20,696 nt of DNA from contig DATBFY010000606.1 in the NCBI GenBank assembly GCA_036558265.1, forward strand, positions 1 to 20,696. The letters are read 5' to 3'. The position numbers and the translations under genes are program-made. The notes below the pieces were generated by a model. It ran no database searches, was not told the DNA's origin, and saw only the letters and a list, made by a program, of their open reading frames with translations. The stretch's first letter is position 1, and the number at the start of each line of letters is the position of its first letter. This document shows, one piece after another, positions 14,231 to 20,696 of the stretch. Origin of the DNA: RYN-433 sp036558265. Its GTDB lineage: Bacteria; Planctomycetota; Phycisphaerae; Tepidisphaerales; Tepidisphaeraceae.

Positions 14231-15226
14231 ATGCCGCACAAGTTGTTCCCAACGCTGCTCGCGTTATTGCTCGTCATCTCCGGCTGCCACCGTTCCCCTG
14301 CCTCCGCCCCCAGGGAAGTCATCCTCTACACCAGCGTCGATGAACCCGTCTTCCGCCCGATCCTCGATGGCTTCACCGTCCGCACCGGCATCAAGGTGCT
14401 CGTGAAGACCGACGCCGAGGCCGCCAAGACCGCGGGCCTGGTCGAAACGCTCCGCGCCGAGCGCGCCAACCCCCAGGCCGACGTCTTCTGGGACAACGAA
14501 GTCTTCCACATGATCAACCTCGGCGACGACGGCGTGCTCGCGCCTTACCAGTCGCCCGCCGCCAGGGACATCCCGCCCCAGTTCAAGGACGCCGGGGGCC
14601 GCTGGGCCAGCGACGGCCTGCGCATCCGCATGATCGCCGTCGGCAGGAAGGGCGAGCAGGTCACCACCCTCGAACAACTGACCGACCCCGCCCTCAAGGG
14701 CCGCATCGGCATGGCCAACCCCGCCTTCGGCACCACGTCCGGCCACGTCGCCGCCCTCTTCGTCCTCTGGGGCCAGCCGCGCGCCGAAAAGTTCCTCCGC
14801 GATTTGAAGGCCAACGACGTCAAGCTCCTCGGCGGCAACGGCGAGGTCGTCAAGCAGGTCGCCGCCGGCAACCTCTACGCGGGCCTGACCGACAACGACG
14901 ACATCGATTCCATGCTGCGCGAAGGTGGAGAGCTCAAGGGCGTGCCGGCGCGCACGAAGGACGACCCCGGCGCGCTCGCCATTCCCGTCTCCGTCGCCCT
15001 GATCAATGGCGCGAAGCACCCCGACGAGGCGAAGACGCTGATCGATTATCTCCTCTCGCCAGAGGTCGAACGAAAGCTGATCGACGCCAAGTTTACGAGG
15101 ATCGGCGTGCGTCACACCGCCGCCGGCGATACGATCCCTGTGATGAAGGTGGACTACACCCAGGTCGCCCGAACCATGCCCAAGGCCGTCGATTCGGCCC
15201 GCAAGATCCTCGAGGGGCGGGAGTGA
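14231..15226 (+). CDS. ABC transporter solute-binding lipoprotein (Fe3+/FbpA-like)
   Basis: A 331-residue periplasmic binding protein anchored as a lipoprotein: signal MPHKLFPTLLALLLVISGC with lipobox ISGC and Cys19. The mature part has the type 2 periplasmic binding fold of the FbpA/AfuA group: VILYTSVDEPVFRPILDGF, ADVFWDNEVFHMINLGDDGV, LKGRIGMANPAFGTTSGHVA, the hinge NLYAGLTDNDDIDS, and IDYLLSPEVERKLID near the end. The usual adjacent tyrosine pair of ferric-binding proteins is not obvious near the C-terminal lobe, so iron(III) is only the default guess; other oxyanions or phosphonates are possible. Its stop overlaps the GTG of the permease gene by four bases (GTGA), so the two are coupled. 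Confidence 0.9.
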   Translation: MPHKLFPTLLALLLVISGCHRSPASAPREVILYTSVDEPVFRPILDGFTVRTGIKVLVKTDAEAAKTAGLVETLRAERANPQADVFWDNEVFHMINLGDDGVLAPYQSPAARDIPPQFKDAGGRWASDGLRIRMIAVGRKGEQVTTLEQLTDPALKGRIGMANPAFGTTSGHVAALFVLWGQPRAEKFLRDLKANDVKLLGGNGEVVKQVAAGNLYAGLTDNDDIDSMLREGGELKGVPARTKDDPGALAIPVSVALINGAKHPDEAKTLIDYLLSPEVERKLIDAKFTRIGVRHTAAGDTIPVMKVDYTQVARTMPKAVDSARKILEGRE

Positions 15227-17847
15227 AAGAAGAAGGCAAAAGGCAAAGGGCAAAAGGCAAAGGGTTTGGAGCTGAAGTGATCGCGCGCGCCTGGATCGCA
15301 GCAGTGTTCCTGGTCTGCTGCGCGCTCCCGGTGGCGTGGATGATCTGGGCACTGGTGACCACGCCGTCGGCGTGGGCTGCACTCCGCCCGCCCGTGTTTC
15401 ATCTGAAACTGCTTGGCCGCACACTGCTCTACAACAGCGTCGTGGCCTTCACCGCCACAGCGCTGGCGATCCCCGTGGCCATCGTCCTGGGCAAGGGGCG
15501 CGGGTGGGTGGCACGGGGGCTCACGTTCGTCCTTCCCACGGCGCTGCTCCTGCCTTCCATCGTTTATGCGTACGGCTGGATGCAGGTGCTCCGCAACACA
15601 AACGAATTCCTGCGCGACCACGGGCAATGGTTGTTGCAACGCCTGGGCGTCGAGTCCGTCTATCCCATGCCCGGCAGCGTCGGCGATGCCTGGCGGTGCG
15701 CCTGGACGCTGGCGACCTGGCTTTGGCCGATCCCCGCCGGCGTCATCGGCCTGTCACTGCGACGGCTTGACGCGGATCTCCAGCAGCAGGCGCTCCTGGA
15801 GGGCGCCTACTGGCGGATCGTCGGCCGGCAGTTGCTGGCGCCGGCGCTGGCGGCGCTGGCGGTCGTGGCGATCCTGGCGATGCAGGAGTTTGCGGTCTAC
15901 GAGCCCACGGGGATCAGCGTGGTCGCCACCGAGGTGCGCACCGTCTTCGAAACCGGCGAGCCCGGCTGGCGAACGGGCGCGATCAGCTCGGTCAAGACCG
16001 GACAAGCCTTCTCCCTCTCCCCAGCCGACCAGCAGAAGAACGCCGGCGCTGCCTTGGTCACCGCCATGCCGCTGCTCGGGGTGATCGCGCTGTTAAGCGT
16101 CGGCGCGTTCTGGATCGCGCGGCGCGACGATGCGAGCGATGTCGTGGACGTGGGGACCAAGCCGGCGGTGTTGGGACCGGGGTGGGCGAGCATCGTTCTA
16201 TCCGTAATCGTCGTCGCGCTGACGCTTATTCTGCCAATCGTGGCGATGGTGATCTCAATCCGCCGCCCGTTCGACCTTGGGCGCATTTGGCGAACGTTTT
16301 CCCCACCGGTAATCGGGACCTTGAGCGTCGGCGTGATCGCCGGCGCGATCAGCGCGCTGCTGGCCATCTGCGGGATCGTTCGCCGCATCACCTGGCCCGC
16401 CGTGCTGGGGTTGGTGACGTTCCTGCTGGGGGGTCAGATGCTCGCCATCGCGCTGATCCGCCTGTACAATCGCCCCGTTTTCGAGTTCCGCCTGCGTTGG
16501 ATTTACAGTCTGGTCTACAACGGTCCGGGGATCGTGGTCATGGCGTACCTGGCGCGGTTCGGTTGGCTGGCGGTCTGGGCGACGCGATCGACCTGGACCC
16601 GCCGCTGGCAGAGCCTTCGCGACATGGCGGCGATTGACGGCGCGGGCGCGGTGGCCGCGGCGCGGTACGTCGTCTGGCCGCTCGCCTGGCCAGCGGTGGC
16701 GGCGTGCGGGGTGCTCGTGATGCTCCTCTCCATGACCGAGGTCCCCGCCACCATCCTGCTCAACCCCCTGAGGCCGCAGATGTTCGTGCCGCAGTTGATG
16801 ACGTGGGTTCACACGCTGCGGTCGGATGACATGCTGGAAGGGGCGCTGCTGCTGGCGGGGATGGTGGTGGTGCTCGCGGGGGTGGTTGTCGGATTGGGGT
16901 GGATGGCGCGGCGGCGGTGGCGCGCTCCCCTTCGGGGTGCCGCTAAACTGGGCGTCGTCGTCCTGGTCGCGTACGGGGTGGGGGGATGTTCAAAGTCGAG
17001 TAAGCCGGACGAGGTCTGGTTGGAAACCGGCGCGGGGGAGGGGCAGGTCGTTTACCCGCGCGGTATCTGTTATTCGAAAACCGACGATTCGTATTTCGTC
17101 GTCGATCGCCTCGCGCGCATCCAGCACTTGGATCGAAACGGCAAGTTCCTGTCCGGCTGGCGCATGCCGGCGTTCGCGCAGGGAAAACCGGTGGGCCTGA
17201 CCGTCGGCCCGGACGGCAACCTGTGGGTGCCGGATACGCACTACTCCCGCGTCATGGTCTTCGATCCCAAGCATCCCGACGGCAAGCCGATCAGGGAGTT
17301 CGGCAGCTTCGGCCGCGACAAGGGACAGTTCATCTACCCCTCCGACATCGCTTTCGACTCAAAAGGTCGGATTTTCGTCTCCGAATTCGGCGATCACGAC
17401 CGCATCCAGGTCTTCGACAAGGATTTCCATTACCTGTTTGAGTTCGGCCGCTTCGGCGACGGGCCCGGCGAGTTCTCCCGCCCGCAGTCGATGGTGATCG
17501 ACGGTGAAACTTTGTACGTGACCGATGCGTGTAATCACCGGATCGACGTCTTCACCACGGACGGGCGTTTCCTGCGGACCATGGGTAAGATCGGGTCCGG
17601 CCCGGGCGAGTTCCGCTTCCCCTACGGTATGGACATGGACTCCAAGGGCCGCCTGGTCGTCGTCGAATTCGGGAACAATCGGGTGCAATTGATCGACAAA
17701 GAAACCGGCAGGAGCCTGGCCACCTGGGGCACCGGCGGCCGCGACCTGGGGCAGTTCGCCTACCCCTGGGGTGTCGCGATCGACCGAGACGACCGCATCG
17801 TGACGGTGGACGCGGGGAATAACCGATTGCAGGTGTTCACGTTCTGA
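15223..17847 (+). CDS. FbpB-type ABC permease fused in frame to an NHL-repeat lipoprotein domain
   Basis: An 874-residue protein. Residues about 19-575 are a double-length FbpB/ThiP-like inner-membrane permease of about 12 TM segments, with two EAA-type loops for ATPase contact: LLEGAYWRIVGRQLLAPAL in the first half and AAIDGAGAVAAARYVVWPLA in the second. The last permease TM ends near WMARRRWRA (560-568). It is followed without a stop by LGVVVLVAYGVGGC, a lipobox-like segment ending in Cys589, then six NHL beta-propeller blades to residue 874, each with patterns like GPGEFSRPQSMVI. FbpB proteins normally end near 520-560, so this is a fusion or readthrough of two genes. Two starts are possible: GTG 15223 (GTGA overlap, GAGGGG) or GTG 15277 with GGAG 5 nt upstream, which would skip the heptamer repeat; the longer is listed. 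No ATPase gene is in the window. Confidence 0.85.
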   Translation: MKEEGKRQRAKGKGFGAEVIARAWIAAVFLVCCALPVAWMIWALVTTPSAWAALRPPVFHLKLLGRTLLYNSVVAFTATALAIPVAIVLGKGRGWVARGLTFVLPTALLLPSIVYAYGWMQVLRNTNEFLRDHGQWLLQRLGVESVYPMPGSVGDAWRCAWTLATWLWPIPAGVIGLSLRRLDADLQQQALLEGAYWRIVGRQLLAPALAALAVVAILAMQEFAVYEPTGISVVATEVRTVFETGEPGWRTGAISSVKTGQAFSLSPADQQKNAGAALVTAMPLLGVIALLSVGAFWIARRDDASDVVDVGTKPAVLGPGWASIVLSVIVVALTLILPIVAMVISIRRPFDLGRIWRTFSPPVIGTLSVGVIAGAISALLAICGIVRRITWPAVLGLVTFLLGGQMLAIALIRLYNRPVFEFRLRWIYSLVYNGPGIVVMAYLARFGWLAVWATRSTWTRRWQSLRDMAAIDGAGAVAAARYVVWPLAWPAVAACGVLVMLLSMTEVPATILLNPLRPQMFVPQLMTWVHTLRSDDMLEGALLLAGMVVVLAGVVVGLGWMARRRWRAPLRGAAKLGVVVLVAYGVGGCSKSSKPDEVWLETGAGEGQVVYPRGICYSKTDDSYFVVDRLARIQHLDRNGKFLSGWRMPAFAQGKPVGLTVGPDGNLWVPDTHYSRVMVFDPKHPDGKPIREFGSFGRDKGQFIYPSDIAFDSKGRIFVSEFGDHDRIQVFDKDFHYLFEFGRFGDGPGEFSRPQSMVIDGETLYVTDACNHRIDVFTTDGRFLRTMGKIGSGPGEFRFPYGMDMDSKGRLVVVEFGNNRVQLIDKETGRSLATWGTGGRDLGQFAYPWGVAIDRDDRIVTVDAGNNRLQVFTF
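15235..15262 (+). repeat. Tandem heptamer repeat GGCAAAA/GGCAAAG
   Basis: Four 7-nt units, arranged as two perfect copies of a 14-mer (15235-15248 and 15249-15262), begin 9 nt after the stop of the solute-binding protein gene. If the permease starts at 15223 they encode a basic N-terminus (GKRQRAKGKG); if it starts at 15277 they are intergenic. Confidence 0.7.
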
Positions 17848-17983
17848 AGGTCCTTCCCGCTATTCCCAGAGCCTCGGGTGAGCGTATTTCTTCTTCTCCT
17901 GCTCCTGCTGCTGATGATTTTGATGATGGCGGTATTGGTAGTGGAGATAATCCCACTTCTTCAACGTCCAGAAGAGGCAATAG

Positions 17984-18847
17984 CTACGAGAAAAGCTCTG
18001 CGAGGGTCGAGAGCATCGCAGCTACATCCATCGATGGTGTGAACAAGGCGTGCTCTCGCACTCGCAGCACGCCCAGGGTGGTTGCGGATGAAAAGTACTC
18101 GACGATGATTTGTCGGGCACGCTGCACAACCGCCGATCCCGAGTGTCGCTGAACGTTCTCCCGAATGACCTCGTATTCCCCGGCCGTCAGCATGGCGATG
18201 ATGCGGTACACGTCCAGGGCGTGGTGTCGCCCGAGGTCGCAGTTGGCGTCGGCTTGGCGGTCCGCGAATGCGTGGAGTTTCATCAGCAGGAATGTGAACG
18301 GCTGCGGGACGAAGATCGTCGCCGTCACATGCATCCCGTCCGATCGGGTCCCCTCGATGGACAGTGACAGGAGCGAATGATCGAAATCGATGGCGTCGGC
18401 GGTCAGGTACGCATGGAGTTGAAGGTCGCCACGTGGTCGGACGCGCGGGGGCGTGATTTTGAGCTTCTGCCTTGTCGCCTCATTGCTGATCGGCCCCGTC
18501 AGCATATCGATCTTCACCCGTCCGCGGCCATGCCACGGTTTGGCGAATTGCAGGAACTCCGCGCCCGCCACGGGTTGGAACCCGAGGCTGTCAAGAGCGG
18601 CGCGGATCGAGCGCATGTCTTCAAGGCTGGCAACGATCTCGGTCGGAAGGAAAACGTCGAGGTCTTCGGTAGTCCGGGGGTACGGCCACAACTCGCCAGG
18701 CAGCAGCGTTCGCACTCCTTGAGCCTTTTGGAGGTGAAGTTGCTTCAGGTACAGGCCGTATCCGCCGCCGAGGATCAGCTTGAACTTTGGTCGCGCCATC
18801 ACGGCCAGCAGGTCGAGGATGGTCGTGACGAGCGGGTCGGTATTCAT
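17984..18847 (-). CDS. AbiEii-like nucleotidyltransferase (type IV toxin-antitoxin toxin candidate)
   Basis: A 287-residue protein with the MNT-type nucleotidyltransferase fold of the AbiEii family. The signature is complete: LILGGGYGLYL (24-34), then RTTEDLDVFL (58-67) giving Asp62 and Asp64 as metal ligands, and VKIDML with Asp114 as third acidic residue. A later segment, LMKLHAFADR...DLGRHHALDVYRII, matches the conserved Lys/Arg/Asp helix of the family. AbiEii toxins transfer nucleotides (for MenT/AbiEii relatives, to tRNA 3' ends); the target here is unknown. The ATG at 18847 overlaps the TGA of the upstream AbiEi-like gene (ATGA), the normal antitoxin-first operon order. All catalytic positions seem intact, so it is probably active. 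Confidence 0.8.
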   Translation of the reverse strand: MNTDPLVTTILDLLAVMARPKFKLILGGGYGLYLKQLHLQKAQGVRTLLPGELWPYPRTTEDLDVFLPTEIVASLEDMRSIRAALDSLGFQPVAGAEFLQFAKPWHGRGRVKIDMLTGPISNEATRQKLKITPPRVRPRGDLQLHAYLTADAIDFDHSLLSLSIEGTRSDGMHVTATIFVPQPFTFLLMKLHAFADRQADANCDLGRHHALDVYRIIAMLTAGEYEVIRENVQRHSGSAVVQRARQIIVEYFSSATTLGVLRVREHALFTPSMDVAAMLSTLAELFS

Positions 18848-19956
18848 CGCGTCGCGCCAGCCTTCTCGCGCAGCGTCCGCAGGATGTACTCGCGGACCTG
18901 CTCGGCGGTTTCACGCTGGCGTTTGTCGCCCGCCATGAGTTCTAGATACGCCTGAACGGGGGAGGCATACGGCACACCGGATCGCGACTGCGGGTCAAAG
19001 TAAACCGTCGCGTCGTCGGTCCAGGTCAGGTCGAGGTTGGGGAAGCGTTCCGTCCGTTCGACGCGAACGCCCAGCGCGGACAGCAGTCGTTCGGGCGACT
19101 GGTCGCTGTAGGCCGTGATCACGGGTTCGCGCCCCAGAACGGCGTAATTGCCGGTAGAGGCCGCGCCCGTCAGAACAAATCTGCTCCCCTGACGCCGCGC
19201 GACGTCGGCCATCGTACGTTCCACTTCACGCTCCTCTAGCGCGAGCTTGCCGATGTACCGCGCCTTCGCCTTCGGCGGGCGGTAGTTGGCCGCAAGTTGG
19301 CCGAGCAGCGTCTCGGGCTGAAGCAGGCGGATGTCGCCCCGTTCTCTCCCGACGATCAGGTCGCCTTCGAGCACTTTCACGACCTTCGAGACGGTGGCGA
19401 GCGAGACATTGCCGCTTAGCTCGCGGATCGCGGCGGCGATCTCGCCAACTGCGCGGTAGACGGGCCGCGCCAGGAACGCGCGGGCGATTAGCGAGCTATC
19501 GCCTCGGTAGACGTTACGGATCGGTGCGGACTGCGGGAAGCGGTTGGGGTTGCCCGTACGGACGACCAGCAGTTCACGCGGGATGATCAGGATGCCGTTG
19601 CCGCACAGGTCGATGCCGCTCACTTGAAGGCGTTCGAGCTTCGCGATGTTCTCGGGCGAGAGATACGGGACGACGAGCATCGGGTTGAGCCGGGATTGTT
19701 CGGCGGCGGCTCGGACGAAGCCCAGCGCGTCCTGAAGGACTTTGGGCGTCGAGAGCCGCTTCACTTCTGCGACGAACTTCCACGAGCGGCGATCCCACTG
19801 GGCCTGAACCACCGGGTCGATCCTCCCCTTGTCGATCCGCCGCTTAGCGCCGGCCGCGCTGAGGAGACGGCCCCGCTCAAGTACGCGCAGTTGCACGGGC
19901 GGTAGGTTGACCTGCCCGTCGTCCAGCGCATCGAGAATCTCCCGCTCGGTAGTCAT
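18844..19956 (-). CDS. AbiEi-like winged-helix antitoxin with PD-(D/E)XK-like N-terminal region
   Basis: A 370-residue protein. Residues 40-130 look like a restriction-endonuclease fold: RIDPVVQAQWDRRSWKFVAE and VK give Asp47/Asp55 and an E64-V-K66 (ExK) pair, followed by a helix with Gln75, and alternating strand/helix segments (MLVVPYL, SGIDLCGNGILIIP). Residues 163-220 are a winged helix (VYRAVGEIAAAIRELSGNVS and TVSKVVKVLEGDLIVGRERG). The C-terminal part (255-370) matches the AbiEi-type end: VLTGAAS, LDLTWTDD-TVYFD, ASPVQAYLELMAGDKRQRET. AbiEi proteins repress their own operon and neutralise AbiEii. Start at 19956 is chosen for TAGGAAA and the TATAAT box; the longer frame to 20223 is unlike the family. 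A nuclease activity is inference. Confidence 0.78.
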   Translation of the reverse strand: MTTEREILDALDDGQVNLPPVQLRVLERGRLLSAAGAKRRIDKGRIDPVVQAQWDRRSWKFVAEVKRLSTPKVLQDALGFVRAAAEQSRLNPMLVVPYLSPENIAKLERLQVSGIDLCGNGILIIPRELLVVRTGNPNRFPQSAPIRNVYRGDSSLIARAFLARPVYRAVGEIAAAIRELSGNVSLATVSKVVKVLEGDLIVGRERGDIRLLQPETLLGQLAANYRPPKAKARYIGKLALEEREVERTMADVARRQGSRFVLTGAASTGNYAVLGREPVITAYSDQSPERLLSALGVRVERTERFPNLDLTWTDDATVYFDPQSRSGVPYASPVQAYLELMAGDKRQRETAEQVREYILRTLREKAGATR

Positions 19957-19962
19957 TTTCCT

Positions 19963-19968
19963 ATTATA
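19963..19968 (-). promoter_or_regulatory. -10 box of the AbiE-like operon
   Basis: On the minus strand a perfect TATAAT occupies 19968 to 19963. Its 3' end is 6 nt from the ATG at 19956, so transcription is predicted to start at or next to the A of the start codon. A good -35 hexamer is not visible; the 16-bp palindrome covers that spacer region. Confidence 0.5.
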
Positions 19969-19974
19969 TCGTAT

Positions 19975-20008
19975 TTTCTTGCGCAAGAAATAACTTGATT
20001 TCCGGAAA
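19975..20008. promoter_or_regulatory. Candidate AbiEi operator: two palindromes 21 bp apart
   Basis: TTTCTTGCGCAAGAAA at 19975-19990 is a perfect 16-bp palindrome, and TTTCCGGAAA at 19999-20008 is a perfect 10-bp palindrome. Their centres are 21 bp apart, two helical turns, so both would face the same side of the DNA. Both share TTTC...GAAA outer bases. The first lies just upstream of the TATAAT box, where a bound repressor would block RNA polymerase. AbiEi of the known system binds inverted repeats in its own promoter. Confidence 0.6.
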
Positions 20009-20114
20009 ATGTCTGAACTGTCATTGCCGTAACTCAAATCCATCGCATGACTTAGAGGGGACAAGCTGTCGCGCGCTCTTCTACGTGGCCACGGTTGCTC
20101 TGCGACCCGCCCAA

Positions 20115-20163
20115 CTAACGGCCCAACGCGCCAGTTCGGAGTCCATGGGCGCGGTTCGGTTAG
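20115..20163. other. Imperfect attC-like hairpin
   Basis: CTAAC (20115-20119) pairs with GTTAG (20159-20163); inside, AAC-GCGCC pairs with GGCGC-G-GTT with one bulged G, and the unpaired spacers are unequal (GGCCC versus CG). This R-spacer-L arrangement with an extrahelical base recalls an integron attC site, but the R boxes do not match RYYYAAC/GTTRRRY exactly. Tentative. Confidence 0.25.
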
Positions 20164-20213
20164 CGCGCACCTTTGGTCCATCGTCGCGTCCAGAACCACC
20201 GCTGTAGACGCCA

Positions 20214-20504
20214 ATGGCGGCAACTGTCGTCCCGAAGCCGAACGTCATCCCATATCACATCGCGAACTTCATCGATGGTGGCGAACACGTGGAACTGGTG
20301 ATTGACTACAACGTGGACATGGTGGCGGCGGCCGAAACCTGCATGCAGAGAAGTGGATCACGGACTTCTTAGAAGCTATCACTGACGTGCGCCAATGATA
20401 CCTCGCAACCGCGGCGGCAATTCCTGATCATCGCGGAATCAATGGACGGCAAGTGCATCGGCATGCTCTTGGAGTCACACGCCGAGTACACGCCGCGTCA
20501 CTGA
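20214..20504 (+). pseudogene. Small decayed gene with two compensating frameshifts
   Basis: Three protein-like segments follow one another in frames 0, +2 and 0. From ATG 20214: VVPKPNVIPYHIANFIDGGE then HVELVIDYNVDMVAAAE; from about 20339: LHAEKWITDFLEAITDVRQ; then RRQFLIIAESMDGKCIGMLL and ESHAEYTPRH to the TGA at 20502. Joined, they give a protein of about 96 residues. In frame 0 alone translation stops at TAG 20370 after 52 residues. No ribosome binding site is visible. I do not recognise the family. It may be a remnant of a gene cassette, or the frameshifts could be sequencing errors. Confidence 0.4.
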
Positions 20505-20696
20505 TCTCTCACCTTCTCCGCTTCCTCCGCGTCTCGTGGTGCGTTGTCCATTCCACTTCGTGCCCTTTTGTGGTTCACCCCCAAAGGGTTGAGCCCTCGC
20601 CCGAACCAACGTACCATCTGCATTTGTCCGAAAACGTGGGTCGGCGTATCCGTCATGTGGACAGGTGGTTCGACAAGTGGGTGTTCATCCGATGAG
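20505..20696. other. Window end, no supported gene
   Basis: The open frame from 20453 to the window edge is not protein-like (Ser/Arg/His/Val mixture without a domain pattern). The stretch from about 20510 to 20580 has a CT-rich then GT-rich composition (CTTCTCCGCTTCCTCCGCGT and onward) of the kind seen in dispersed intergenic repeats, but no second copy is in the window. Confidence 0.3.

Noticed and set aside
19957..20223. N-terminal extension of the AbiEi-like protein
   Set aside because: It would run through the promoter, both palindromes and AT-rich non-coding DNA; the start at 19956 fits the family.

Overview
The window is high-GC DNA from a Gram-negative bacterium, most likely a member of the Planctomycetota (inference, perhaps Phycisphaerae/Tepidisphaerales-like). 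The reasons are the mix of gene families (tandem nucleoside:H+ symporter-type MFS genes, NHL-repeat lipoprotein domain, Gln-rich DUF4175-like membrane protein, small secreted proteins), several lipoproteins, a bifunctional HldE heptose enzyme that implies LPS, and REP-like palindromes of a type I associate with planctomycete genomes. No tRNA, rRNA, CRISPR array or transposase was seen.

Layout. 1-5 kb: a low-affinity iron-permease family protein with a coiled-coil tail; a convergent lipoprotein with a thioredoxin-like region whose last codons lie inside a REP-like palindrome; a DUF488 protein overlapping a zinc alcohol dehydrogenase; an HD-domain protein related to the Ppx/GppA C-terminal domain; and a tiny secreted protein. 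4.9-6.4 kb (minus strand): a YqjD/ElaB - YqjE/holin-like - DUF883-like envelope-stress cluster with a 54-nt hairpin after the first gene and a 128-nt overlap between the last two. 6.7-10 kb: a single-pass membrane protein, then two MFS paralogues in tandem. 10-11.5 kb: hldE, convergent with the second transporter. 11.7-14 kb: a small two-TM protein and the Gln-rich membrane protein. 14.1-17.8 kb: two palindromes, then a solute-binding lipoprotein coupled to an unusual in-frame fusion of an FbpB-type double permease with an NHL beta-propeller that has its own internal lipobox; no ATPase gene is present.

18-20 kb (minus strand): a two-gene AbiE-like (type IV toxin-antitoxin / abortive infection) module. 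The AbiEi-like protein carries an apparent PD-(D/E)XK-type N-terminal region before its winged helix, and the AbiEii-like protein is a MNT-type nucleotidyltransferase that starts in an ATGA overlap. The promoter carries a perfect 16-bp palindrome and a second palindrome exactly 21 bp away, a good candidate autoregulatory operator. Beyond it lie an imperfect attC-like hairpin and a small decayed gene with two compensating frameshifts, so the right end looks like accessory DNA.

The most interesting items are the AbiE-like module with its operator, the permease-NHL fusion with an internal lipoprotein signal, and recurrent perfect TATAAT boxes placed 6-7 nt before start codons, which suggests leaderless transcripts.
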